Part shown: positions 1 through 10,692 of the stretch, piece by piece | How the letters are laid out: each line of letters starts with the position of its first letter | How positions within the stretch are numbered: position 1 is the stretch's first letter | Assembly: GCA_016098155.1 (NCBI GenBank) | Contig: JAAAJB010000609.1 | Coordinates: 1 to 20,642 of the forward strand | Source: Actinomortierella ambigua | Lineage: Eukaryota; Mortierellomycota; Mortierellomycetes; Mortierellales; Mortierellaceae | Length of the DNA: 20,642 nucleotides | Direction of reading: 5' to 3' | Notes under the pieces: model-generated | What the model saw: only the letters and a program-made list of their open reading frames with translations | The model's database searches: none | Told to the model about the DNA's origin: nothing | Program-made: the position numbers and the translations under genes

Positions 1-1349
1 AAAAAAAAAAAAAAAAAAAAGGTCAGCCAGTTGGAATCCAAATCATCGAGACCCCCGAGAATTCGAACGGGATTCCCTTGTGCCCGGAGATTGAAACGCG
101 ACTATCATTTTCGTGGATCCTTGATCAATGCGACAGCGCGACGCCAACCAAGAATGGTCGTCTCGTCTATAACCAATCGCATCTTTGGTTCAGACGAACC
201 TCGCGGGCCGAGATTTACCATCTGAGTCTCAATTGCGAATGGGTGAGGGTGGGAGACGGGAGAAAGAACCTGCCAGAGAGAAAGAGAGACGAAACACACA
301 CAAAGAAGCCCACCATATGATTTTCGACAGTTGGCGCTTTGGTCACTATATTTTTTTCTCCCTCTGCTCGATGGTTGTCCTTTGTGCACTTCAACAAAGG
401 CCGTTTGCGCTACATTCCCACTGGGCAGGTAAGACTCCATATACACTTGCGCGTGTTGCCCTGCCAGCCCTCTGTCCGTCCGAGATAAGGGACTGGCTAA
501 GATTCAATTGCATCGTTTTGTTTACCAGTGTTTGTCGGTTCGAGGGCAGGCGTGCATGGAGGGCGTGCAATGTCGTTTCAAGTCGCAGCCTCCACCAGGG
601 CAAGGGCCTCCTTTGTACCACCACACCGGAATTTTAGGGGATTTCATAAGGAAATCGCCCACTTTTTTCGCCTGCTTTTTCACCTGCTGAACCCAATCTC
701 ATGCCCAAGGGGGTGAAGAGTCAGCACCTCCTTTGGTCGTCATGATCTTTATCTCCTCGTCATGGTGGTCCCCTGCCTTTAACGACTCACATTTCTGTTC
801 ATCTCTCGCCGGTGCTGCTGATATCATTCAGTGCTAGCACGCTAACGTACCCTGTTGGCTTTTGACGCGCCTTCAGCGCCCTTTGAAGGGCAAGTGGAAG
901 AGAGAGAGAGAGAAAGATTCAATTCAAACCTACAAAATGTCATTTGCAGAAGCCACGAAGAAAAGAGTAGCAGGATCATCGAAACCTACAGCTTGCCCAC
1001 ACTCTTCCTTCCTTTGTTGTTGCAGGAACGCCTTTTTCTAGGACCTTTTGAATTACTGTCCAGCACTCTCTCCGATGCAAGAAGGTTTTCACCCTATTGA
1101 CTGTCACCACTTACTGCACGGTGTTCATTTCCCTTGATATCTATTCTCAGGTCTTTTTTTTTTCTTCCTTTTCGTCTTAGGGGAAGGGGGACTGATGTGC
1201 AACCAACGCAGAAAGGAAAAGACGCCAGTGATGCTCACCTTCAATGCGGATGGGGTATATGCGAGAGAGCGATCTCCTTGGCGTTGGGAAACGACGGATC
1301 GCTTTGCTATACTGCTGTCCCTGCAACACAAGTGTGGATACGACTGTGG

Positions 1350-1388
1350 TGTTGTGTGTATATATACGTGTGTATGTGTGTGTGTGTG
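1350..1388. repeat. GT/TA-rich microsatellite
   Basis: This is an imperfect dinucleotide run of GT with a short TATATA core and a nearly pure GT tail at about 1371-1388. It lies in the gene-free stretch. On the minus strand it reads as CA repeats, which produce spurious His-Thr runs in translation. Confidence 0.8.
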
Positions 1389-2450
1389 GTGCCACATTAC
1401 CCCTCTCAACGTTCACGATGACGGAGAAGTAACCACCGCTACCCAAACCGTCTTCTTCCTCCTCATTTTTCCTCCCACTACTTCTTATCAGTGGCGGTTG
1501 AAGAGGATGGTGGCAACCACAGCTCCAAGCGATGATCGCCAACGGCGACGTCGATCCAGGCAACCTGACGCAGATCATTGATATATAGGAGGATTGTGGA
1601 ACAGAGCGTCGTGTTGTTTTTGGTATGGATTGAGCACGTCCTTTGGTCCTTCTATCATTTTTTTGGGCTCAAAGAATCTTCTGAGTGAGGTTTCGAGGAA
1701 TGGCACAAGAGAGGACAATCAGAAGAGCTCACCGACAACTGTAACCACTGAAGTCAGTTTGTGTCGTTATGGGCAACGTATACAACACTAGAGAGAGAGA
1801 GAAACAGGTAATATCGATTACATGACCCTCAATGAAAGCATTACAACTTCATTTTCTCAATGACATGAGCTCATTTTATTCAATCTTGAGTGGTTGCTTT
1901 CCTGTCTTGCTGCTATTTATCTGTCTGCTGTGTGAATGTTCTCCGACGTGTTCACCGAGAGGAAAGTGCCACGGACTTTTTTTTAAAAAGGAAAAAAAAA
2001 ACAGAGAATAGAAAACTAAAGAGGAGTGGGACAAAGACAAGGCAGCCATGTCCGAGAATGTCTTGGACCACTTGGCATGCTCACCAGGAGAGAGTACAGC
2101 AAAACATACAGAGAAAACGTAGTGTGTATCGTACGACAACTGCGTGGGATCACAAAGGCGACAACAACAGGCTGCTCCGTGATCAATGCACCAACAACAC
2201 CTGTTCATCCGAGAAGAAGGGTGGCTAAGTGGGCGAGCTACATAGGATGAGTGCTAGCCATCATTAGAAAGGAGGAGAAGACGACGAAAGAAGCAGGTAC
2301 GCTGTACGATGGTGATATGATTGTGGTGTAGCGTGATATACACTGAACAGCGGAAGATTAGTAGTGAAATCCGGTTATCTCTTTGAGGTCGAGGAATATA
2401 CCTGTACACATTAGAGAGAATGAGAAAGGGAGAGAAAACAATCACAACAA

Positions 2451-2472
2451 CATCGACATCGACATCGACATC
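2451..2472. repeat. Short tandem hexamer repeat (CATCGA)
   Basis: A six-base unit is repeated about 3.7 times and is followed directly by CAACAA-type trinucleotide repeats up to about 2500. It lies in non-coding sequence. Confidence 0.75.
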
Positions 2473-2705
2473 AACAACATAACGACAACAACACCAACAC
2501 CAATATTCAAAAAACAACAAGTGGACATTGAATGGACTGAGCAGGATGGAGTATTCAAGGCAGCCTCGGCAGCAGAGAACAAGAGTAGCACAGTGTGTTT
2601 TTTTTTTCTTTTCAGACCAGTTCTTGTCCAGCCGTGCAGGCAGAGGCGGAGAAGCAATGGAGGCGTGATTGCTTGTTGATGTGAGAGTGAGTTGGTAGTT
2701 GCTAC

Positions 2706-2760
2706 GGTTGTTGTTGTTGATGTTGTTGATGTTATTGTTGTGTGTGTTGTTGTTGTTGTT
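2706..2760. repeat. TTG trinucleotide microsatellite
   Basis: Nearly uninterrupted TTG triplets with a few GATG and TGTG interruptions. The block marks the left edge of the pyrimidine-rich region that leads to the zinc-finger gene. Confidence 0.8.
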
Positions 2761-4585
2761 GTCTTTTCTTCTCTTTGTCTAGTGTACTCTCATCCTTGTA
2801 TTGTGTTCAATTGAATCGTGGGACGCATGCTAATATTGCTCAGCCTATTGCTGGCCCTGACCTATTCGATTGTAAATCTTCTTTATTCAATGCTCAGGGA
2901 TTGAATAGACAACACCGGAAATCTGAGCAGAACTTCCCCTCGTCTCCTGCTCCTCCTTCCCTTTTTTTTTCTCACTCTGTCCCTTCCTCTTGTGTTCTCT
3001 GTACGGTGTGTACGCACTCATCCTTTTACCATCGAGACTTGCGTTTTATTACTCTGCCCCTCTCTCTCACTCTCAGTCTGTCACACTCGTACTCACTCAC
3101 TTACTCACACTCATTAACCCACTCACTTCTCTTTAAACTTATTTCTTTGTTCTTCTTGTTCCTCTTCTTCTTCTCCTCCTTCTTTCTTCCTCCTCCTCTC
3201 TCTCTCCCTCGCTTTTTGGCAGACAAATGTCCTCTATTGCTCTCATCTCTTTCCCCTCACCTTTTCTCTTTCACATCACAAACATTGGCCACGGTGCCTT
3301 CTTCGCCAGAGGGTTCATATAAAGAGTCCGACCCCCTTGCCCAAAGCAAGAAAGAAAAAAAGAGAGTCGTTCTGCATTCTGCTTGTTCTACTTTGCTCTC
3401 TCCCTCTTCTTCCGCCTCTTCTTCCACTTCTTCCCTCCCCCCACTGCTACCACTACCACCCCTTTCACACTCCTTCGTTCTTTCTCCTTCCTTCCTTCCC
3501 TCTCTTTCTTCTTTTCGCTCTTGCTTCTCCCATCGCTCCACCCACCTACTCCCGCAGTGCCAACTCTTTCGCCAAAAAGAATTTGCACGAGAAACCCAAA
3601 AAAAAAAAAGGTTCGTGGCCCCTGCTCTGTACAATCTTCACAATTGCTCCACCGACGCATCCTCCCTCCACCTCCACCTCCCCCTCCCTTGTGCCCTACC
3701 AGCATTCTTTTTCACAACCATCAACCTCTCCACCTCCACTGCATCTTTTTTCGTTGATTCACCCTCATCACGCGTGCTGGTGACAAAACTGCTCCCCGAG
3801 GCGCGATCAAACAAACATCTCCTCACGGATGAGTTCGCCCTGGTCTACAACGCCTTCCAATTCCTTCTCCGCCCGAGATCTTCACCTCTCCAACCTCTTC
3901 CACCCTGTCTGACCCGCCGGCCAGCTTTACACCATTGACCACCCACTTCTGCGCATTTTGATTACTCCCCCCCCCCCTCATTTTTTGCCATCCAAATATC
4001 TATATGTGAGCAAGCATTTCGCGTCTACTTGAAAGACAGCTCTCTCTTTTTCTTTTCACTCAGAGTGGATACACACGCATAAACATACACACGCACACAC
4101 GCACGCATTTTTTTTCCCGAGCGAGTGCAACCTCTTCTTTTCTGCTTCTTCTACTTCGGCAACGCGTGTGTGCACGGTGCTGCATAATTTCAAGGAAATT
4201 TGATGTGATAAGCAGCGAGATTGGCGTGCCGTGAAGATTTGGCTTACTCGAGGTGCAGCATTCTTTGTGTGAGCCCCAGGAGGAGTGGGTGCGGGTCACC
4301 CACATCTCTAACTCTCTAGTGTACATTCTCTATTCGCCCCTATTCCCCGCACTTCTCGCTCCCATCGCCTCTGTCTTTATTCTCCTGCGTGCTCAAAGAA
4401 AAGAAGGAAGAGAAAGAAGGGAAGGAAGGAAGGAATTGAGGAAGGAAGGCTCTCTGATCTTGATGTGAATTATCACCTTCGAGCCAATGAGCGAAGAGCT
4501 GTATGGTCAACATAGCTCGACCAGCCATTAAAACATACACTTTGTGACCCTCTCCTCTCCCAGCCGCTCTCTTGCTCTCCTGTAC

Positions 4586-4606
4586 GCTCTCTCTCTCTCT
4601 CTCTCT
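4586..4606. repeat. CT dinucleotide run
   Basis: About ten uninterrupted CT units, roughly 420 bp upstream of the zinc-finger start codon. Such tracts often occur in fungal promoters; no specific role can be shown here. Confidence 0.75.
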
Positions 4607-4678
4607 ACTCCACTTTACTCTGCCCTATGGCTCCCATAACCTCAACGCTATGGCCCTTTTTCCTCCTGAGAAGGAGCT

Positions 4679-4740
4679 TTGTTTTTGTTTTTGTTGTTGT
4701 CTTTGTTGTTGTTGTTGCCTTTATTATTGTTGTTATTTGT
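4679..4740. repeat. TTG/TTTTTG microsatellite
   Basis: Imperfect TTG and TTTTTG units about 290-350 bp upstream of the zinc-finger start codon, in non-coding sequence. Confidence 0.7.
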
Positions 4741-5028
4741 GTGCCCAACATGTACATCAACTTCACCATCGCTACAGGATCGCTCTCTAACTCCAATATC
4801 TCTTTTTCTCGACACCCCGATCCACACATTCTCGTCTGTGACATTTCCGTGTCGACGTCGGCACTTTAGCATTCTGCGCTTCTGGCCCACGGTCTTTGTC
4901 AGCAACGCCAAAAACACACGACAAGCTTGAGCGCGTGTCACACCACTACCAACCCCGCTGTCGCTTTTGGCTCACTATTCACGTTGTGACCCGAGCACTC
5001 GTGCTACAGCTCTCATCACACCTCCACG

Positions 5029-7647
5029 ATGGCAATGTTTGACAAACTGCCAACCTGCTTGATGGCTGCATCTCCCTTTCCCTCAACAATCCAGTGCTCT
5101 CCATATCCTTCGCAAGATAATCACCCACAGTCGTCCTCATCATTGTCTCCACCACCAACACAAGAAGAAGCTTACAACACACCTCCAGCCGTACCCTCGA
5201 TGGAGTTCACGTACAACCACCTTCCACTCCATCAACAACATCATGCTACGTTCCAGCCTAGCCCAGATTACTTCAAGACCCGGGAAACTACGCATGACCC
5301 TGCCATTCCTTCCTTAGCCACCCAGCAAACATCTGCAGCAGCCTCTGCACCACTGGTGGAGGAAACCATTCTACATCACAATACTGCTGCTCACACCCTC
5401 GGCTCATTCCTCGGCTCGTCACCTATGCCGGCATCGTCGCCGTCGAGTCTTTACGATGAGCAACAACAGCTCCTCCAACAACAGATGCGACGTGAGCATA
5501 TGTTGCTCTCTCAGCAGCATCTGCCAACGAGCGGTGAGCCAACTCATGGAATCCACGAGTCATCATCGTCTTCCGCCTCGCCTTCTCCCCACTCCTCGTC
5601 CTCATCACCCAACACAGTCTCCATCGCCAGCATCACACCACTCGCCTCTCCAACCCTCTCAGCCTGTTTCTCGTCGTTCCCTGCCCAAACCATGATTCCA
5701 GACCTAATCGCCCAGTCCGCGCCGCTGCCCATCCACACCTTGGCTCCTGCTCAGCCAGTAGTGACATCGATGGAAACGACGGTAGCACCAGGCACATGTG
5801 CCTCTCCCTCCAACACCTTGACGGTGGGAAGCATGCAATCCCACCAACCAATGCCCTTTGATAGCAGCCTGAACTCAGAGGCACCGGTTGCGTGGATGAA
5901 TAACATGCTTGCCCCTTCCAAAATGGCTCGTTTTGAACAACATCAGCAACATCAAGCCCCACCTTCACGCTATAGCAACGCATACCGAGTCGCACACGGC
6001 AACCATTTTTTGGCTGCCCCTGGTAGGATTGCTCCAACGCGATCCATGTCCTTCTCCTGCTATGCTGGCGACGTCTTGAGCGAGCAAATGCTCTCTCAAC
6101 AACAGCAACTTCATCCTCATCATTCTCACTACCATCAACAACATCAACAGCAACTGCAGCGTCGATCCATGTCCATCTCGGTGTACCCCACCACGGCCTT
6201 CACTCATTCACCTTCGGCCAACGTTTCTGCTCTTCATGGTCCTGGCTTGAGTGCCTCGCCTGCACCAGCCACCGGCACGCCGTTCTCATCCATGGCTTCC
6301 TCGCCAGCGCTATCCCCAATGTCCATGGCAGGCAGTCCTGTTCCCCCAATGGGTGCCGAGTGGGAACTGATGCAGCAGCAACAGCAGCAGCAGTCGCACG
6401 ACCAGTCCATGGCTGGCTTTCATGGCTTTGGGTCCCCCACGTCGCCATCGGCAGGCATGCATCAACTCTCGCTTTCGCCGAAGCACATCACACCTCACCC
6501 GTTTGCCTCGTACACGTTCCCGCCTATCCAGGACCAGCAAGAATCACTTTTGCAGCACCAACCAAAGTCCGCCGCCACTGCTACCGGTGTCATCGGCAAG
6601 GGAGGTGCTACACGGTCGCGCAAACCCTCCCGATCCGCCGCTGCGCCGACGAAGAGCCACCATCAGCGCCAGCCGACACCACTGATGCTCACTGCTCGTT
6701 TGCCATCGCCGCTATCGTCCCAGCCATCGTCGCCCATCACCTCCGCCACGGGCTTCGTCTCGGCCAACGCATCTCGCCATCGCAAGTCGAGTTTGTCGAT
6801 CTCGTCCTCATCATCCCTGTCCTCAACCTGCTCTTCTTCATCGTCTCCATCCATGTCATCTGGAACAACCAGCAAGCCTCCCTCGGTCCCCAACACGCCA
6901 TCGTCACCCTCATCTTCGTCTGCCACTCCCACCACTACTGCGTCGGCACCCGAAGTCCACGCATGCCTCGAGTGTGACATGACGTTTGCGGGACCCGCTG
7001 TCTTGCTTCGGCATCAAGAGTCGATCCACAAGAAGATTGCTTGGTGTTGCATGGGCTGCGGCTCTCGGCTTTGTAGGCGCGACGCCGTCACCCGGCACAT
7101 GAACCTCAGCCCAACGGGATCCGTTTGTCGACAGGTCGGCGAGATCGGACAGCTCAACAAAGTTGGAGAGGAATATGTTGTCGTCGAGCGCAACCCGTAT
7201 ATTGCCAAGCCGCTCCGCGTCGTCCTCACCAAGATGGGCAAACGCTTGCCACCGGGACTCCTCGATGAGGAGGAGGAGAACAGTGGCGCGCACCAAGGAG
7301 ACACAACCGCGTTGTCAACATCCGCCATGGCGCCAGCCGTCATTGTGTCGCCCGATGTTGGCTCCCTTGTAGGGGCCGTGCCCATTGGGACCATGCCACC
7401 GTCGTTGATGATGATATCCGGATCGGACGGTGAAGTCAACTATCATCACCATCACAACAACCACCACCACCACCATCACCACCACATGAACAACAATACC
7501 AACCATGCTGCCACCCCATCACACTCTCGCAAGCGCTCTTCGCCTGGTGATGAGCAGCCCCTGTACAGTCTGACCGATGCTGCCTCTCCTGATGCCTTCT
7601 CCGCCCTCAAGCCTGACCGCAAGCAGCGCAAGCAAAAGGGCAACTGA
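5029..7647 (+). CDS. C2H2-type zinc-finger protein, probable transcription factor
   Basis: One uninterrupted 872-codon frame, probably a nuclear DNA-binding regulator. Near the C-terminus is a classical finger with C646, C649, H662 and H667 (C-x2-C-x12-H-x4-H). A second, altered finger follows at once with C674, C677, H690 and C700, so the fourth ligand is Cys after a long gap. Residues 1-640 are low complexity: Gln runs, Ser/Pro/Thr-rich segments, and three basic-serine motifs (R338-SMSFS, R378-RSMSIS, R585-KSSLSIS) that resemble kinase sites. A His/Asn tract lies at 804-826, a basic SRKRS patch just after it, and a Lys/Arg-rich end. The first ATG follows a pyrimidine-rich leader in the context CACGATGG. 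An AATAAA lies 218 nt after the stop. The exact family and target genes are not recognisable. The coding call is strong; the regulator role is inferred from the fingers. Confidence 0.85.
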   Translation: MAMFDKLPTCLMAASPFPSTIQCSPYPSQDNHPQSSSSLSPPPTQEEAYNTPPAVPSMEFTYNHLPLHQQHHATFQPSPDYFKTRETTHDPAIPSLATQQTSAAASAPLVEETILHHNTAAHTLGSFLGSSPMPASSPSSLYDEQQQLLQQQMRREHMLLSQQHLPTSGEPTHGIHESSSSSASPSPHSSSSSPNTVSIASITPLASPTLSACFSSFPAQTMIPDLIAQSAPLPIHTLAPAQPVVTSMETTVAPGTCASPSNTLTVGSMQSHQPMPFDSSLNSEAPVAWMNNMLAPSKMARFEQHQQHQAPPSRYSNAYRVAHGNHFLAAPGRIAPTRSMSFSCYAGDVLSEQMLSQQQQLHPHHSHYHQQHQQQLQRRSMSISVYPTTAFTHSPSANVSALHGPGLSASPAPATGTPFSSMASSPALSPMSMAGSPVPPMGAEWELMQQQQQQQSHDQSMAGFHGFGSPTSPSAGMHQLSLSPKHITPHPFASYTFPPIQDQQESLLQHQPKSAATATGVIGKGGATRSRKPSRSAAAPTKSHHQRQPTPLMLTARLPSPLSSQPSSPITSATGFVSANASRHRKSSLSISSSSSLSSTCSSSSSPSMSSGTTSKPPSVPNTPSSPSSSSATPTTTASAPEVHACLECDMTFAGPAVLLRHQESIHKKIAWCCMGCGSRLCRRDAVTRHMNLSPTGSVCRQVGEIGQLNKVGEEYVVVERNPYIAKPLRVVLTKMGKRLPPGLLDEEEENSGAHQGDTTALSTSAMAPAVIVSPDVGSLVGAVPIGTMPPSLMMISGSDGEVNYHHHHNNHHHHHHHHMNNNTNHAATPSHSRKRSSPGDEQPLYSLTDAASPDAFSALKPDRKQRKQKGN
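7441..7508 (+). repeat. CAC/CAT/AAC codon tract encoding a His/Asn run
   Basis: The repeat encodes four His, two Asn, eight His, a Met and further Asn within residues 804-826 of the zinc-finger protein. CAC and CAT are mixed, as expected for an older tract rather than a fresh pure expansion. Confidence 0.85.
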
Positions 7648-8111
7648 GGGTTTCTAAAGTAGAGGATTCCACTCACATTATACCCTCCACTCCGTTCTCT
7701 CCCCTTCCTTTTTTCCTACATACACTCTCCTCCATCTTTTGGTTCCATTGTTGAAGATTATACCCGTTTTTTTTCTCTCTCTCTCTTTGTTTTTTTCTCT
7801 CTTTTTTCTTGTATCTCCATTGTACAGTCTGCTTTTTTCTCGCTCACCCCTCAAAAAACAACTCAATAAAAGATAAAAAGTCAACGTCTTGAACAATATC
7901 ACCGCCAATCGCACTGTAAATCTGACAAAAAAAATGTGTATTAAAACATGGAGGAGGGTGACTTTTTGGTGCGTGGATGTGTTCGTGTGTGTGCATATGT
8001 TGCTGGAGCAGTGAGCAAAAAGGGAGGGGAAGGGGGGAGGGTCTACTCATAACATGGAAGATTTCGGAGATAAAAAAATACAACCAAAGAGGGGAGGAAA
8101 GAATGAAAAAT
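7648..8111. other. Convergent 3' region between the zinc-finger gene and the NDUFS7 gene
   Basis: About 460 bp separate two converging stop codons. The left half is T-rich with CT runs and carries the plus-strand AATAAA. The right half is purine-rich on the plus strand and holds the NDUFS7 3' UTR. I see no canonical AATAAA for the minus-strand gene. No further gene is supported. Confidence 0.6.
7865..7870 (+). terminator. AATAAA polyadenylation signal of the zinc-finger gene
   Basis: A canonical AATAAA hexamer on the plus strand, 218 nt downstream of the TGA stop, in a T-rich to A-rich transition. It is the first such signal after the stop. Confidence 0.6.
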
Positions 8112-9862
<1,751 letters not shown>

Positions 9863-10243
9863 GATGTATGTGAGGAGAGAGATGTGTGTGTGTGTGTCGA
9901 GATGGAATTGAGGGCCAGGCTTTGTAGGTCTCTCCGAAGTATTCGGGCAGTGGGAAAGATTCGACCGAAAAGGGGAGAGGGGAGAGCGAGCGATATCGCG
10001 TAGTTCAGGCACTAATTCCGTTTCACAGAATCAATTTAATCGTATTCTTTAACGATTAACAATGTTGTAGGTGCGTACCAGTTGGGTGAAACTTATTTGA
10101 ACAACCATGTGGGGGCTATTGCCGTACGTGCCAATAGAACGTAGGTAGGGCGCTGTGCTGTGAACAGTACTTCGCCACGAACCAGTGCCTCGCACGTGTT
10201 ACTCCACGCGGAAGACTGATGTGAATAGGTGTATAATGAGCAA

Positions 10244-10299
10244 GTGTGTGTGTGGCGTGCGTGTGTGTGTATGTGTGTGAGGAGAGAGAGAGAGAGAGG
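10244..10299. repeat. GT microsatellite followed by GA run
   Basis: Imperfect GT repeats (about 10244-10280) pass directly into GA repeats (about 10281-10299). The tract lies between the two divergent genes. Confidence 0.75.
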
Positions 10300-10336
10300 G
10301 GCGATCCGTTGTGGAGCAAGCCCACGATACAAGTGG

Positions 10337-10476
10337 GTAAGCGAGCGAGGCGGGCCTGGTTGTCTGCTGGCTGGGAAAGGCAAGCGCGTTTGTCAGAAGA
10401 AATTTGAGTTTTCCCTCAAGTCTCGTTTTTGTCTGCTGTTTCCCTTTTTTCTGATTCTGTTTTCGACATTTTCCAG
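10337..10476 (+). other. Possible intron in the 5' UTR of the DDT/WHIM gene
   Basis: A GTAAGC donor at 10337 and a TTTTCCAG acceptor ending at 10476, preceded by a strong pyrimidine tract, delimit 140 nt. That is the same size as this gene's first three coding introns (131, 135 and 153 nt). The spliced leader would reach the ATG at 10693. This is an inference from splice signals only. Confidence 0.35.
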
Positions 10477-10692
10477 CCCCCAATCCAATCCCCTACACGG
10501 GCATTGCACGTTTGAACAAATCTGTGTCCTCGTCTGCTCAACTGTTAGGACATTTCACCCGTGGTCAAGCGAGAATACCTGCACCCAACCGTTGTTGCTC
10601 AGCCTCCTTGTCACTCGAGGCCACGTTTCTTTTGACATTCTACGACCCCCTCAGTCGCCTGCTCTGTTTTGACCCGCATTACTCATCTTTTC

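Larger units (their letters stand above)
1..2700. other. Gene-free stretch upstream of the zinc-finger gene, left part
   Basis: I see no convincing coding exon on either strand. Open frames are short, overlap one another on both strands and match no family I recognise. The stretch starts with a run of 20 A at the window edge. It contains a GT-rich microsatellite at about 1350-1388, a purine run at about 900-915, an A/T homopolymer patch at about 1977-2000 and a six-base tandem repeat at 2451-2472. A short minus-strand frame at about 105-222 looks somewhat protein-like but has no clear splice partners, so I do not call it. The stretch may hold distal regulatory sequence or an unrecognised non-coding transcript. 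Confidence 0.5.
2701..5028 (+). other. Pyrimidine-rich non-coding region and probable promoter/leader of the zinc-finger gene
   Basis: From about 2.9 to 3.9 kb the plus strand is strongly enriched in C and T, with long TTCTTC and CTCT tracts. A 398-codon open frame crosses this part (2742-3938), but it is almost pure Ser/Leu/Pro/Phe and reflects the base bias rather than a gene. Further right are a run of 11 C (3967-3977), an ACAC tract (about 4066-4106), a GAAG-rich patch (about 4395-4450), a CT run (about 4586-4606) and a TTG tract (about 4680-4740). Pyrimidine-rich tracts in front of start codons are common in fungal promoters and leaders. I cannot place a TATA box, a transcription start or a leader intron with confidence. 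Confidence 0.5.
9863..10692. promoter_or_regulatory. Divergent promoter region of NDUFS7 and the DDT/WHIM gene
   Basis: The 830 bp between the two start codons must hold both promoters. The NDUFS7 side has a CA-rich stretch (minus strand) just before its ATG. The middle is AT-rich around 10020-10065. A GT/GA microsatellite lies at about 10244-10299. The DDT/WHIM side ends in a pyrimidine-rich leader. No clear TATA box was found, which is common in fungal genes. I see no extra gene. Confidence 0.6.

Noticed and set aside
30..140. tRNA gene on the minus strand
   Set aside because: Only a B-box-like sequence and a T run are present. The T-arm stem does not pair in the standard five-plus-seven form, and no A-box or anticodon arm can be placed.
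105..222. Short minus-strand coding exon ending in KDPRK
   Set aside because: It looks somewhat protein-like, but no splice partner or family match supports it.
2742..3938. 398-codon plus-strand open frame
   Set aside because: It is almost entirely Ser, Leu, Pro and Phe because the strand is C/T-rich, which removes stop codons. All three plus frames stay open in parts, there is no domain, and the composition changes abruptly at both ends of the biased tract.
9863..10012. Fifty-residue N-terminal extension of NDUFS7 from an in-frame ATG at 10012
   Set aside because: It runs through a CA-repeat-derived His-Thr stretch and would bury the canonical Arg-rich presequence that starts at 9862.
10669..10692. 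Eight extra codons upstream of the DDT/WHIM start
   Set aside because: The frame is open but begins with TTG; the first ATG is at 10693, so the earlier start is not used.
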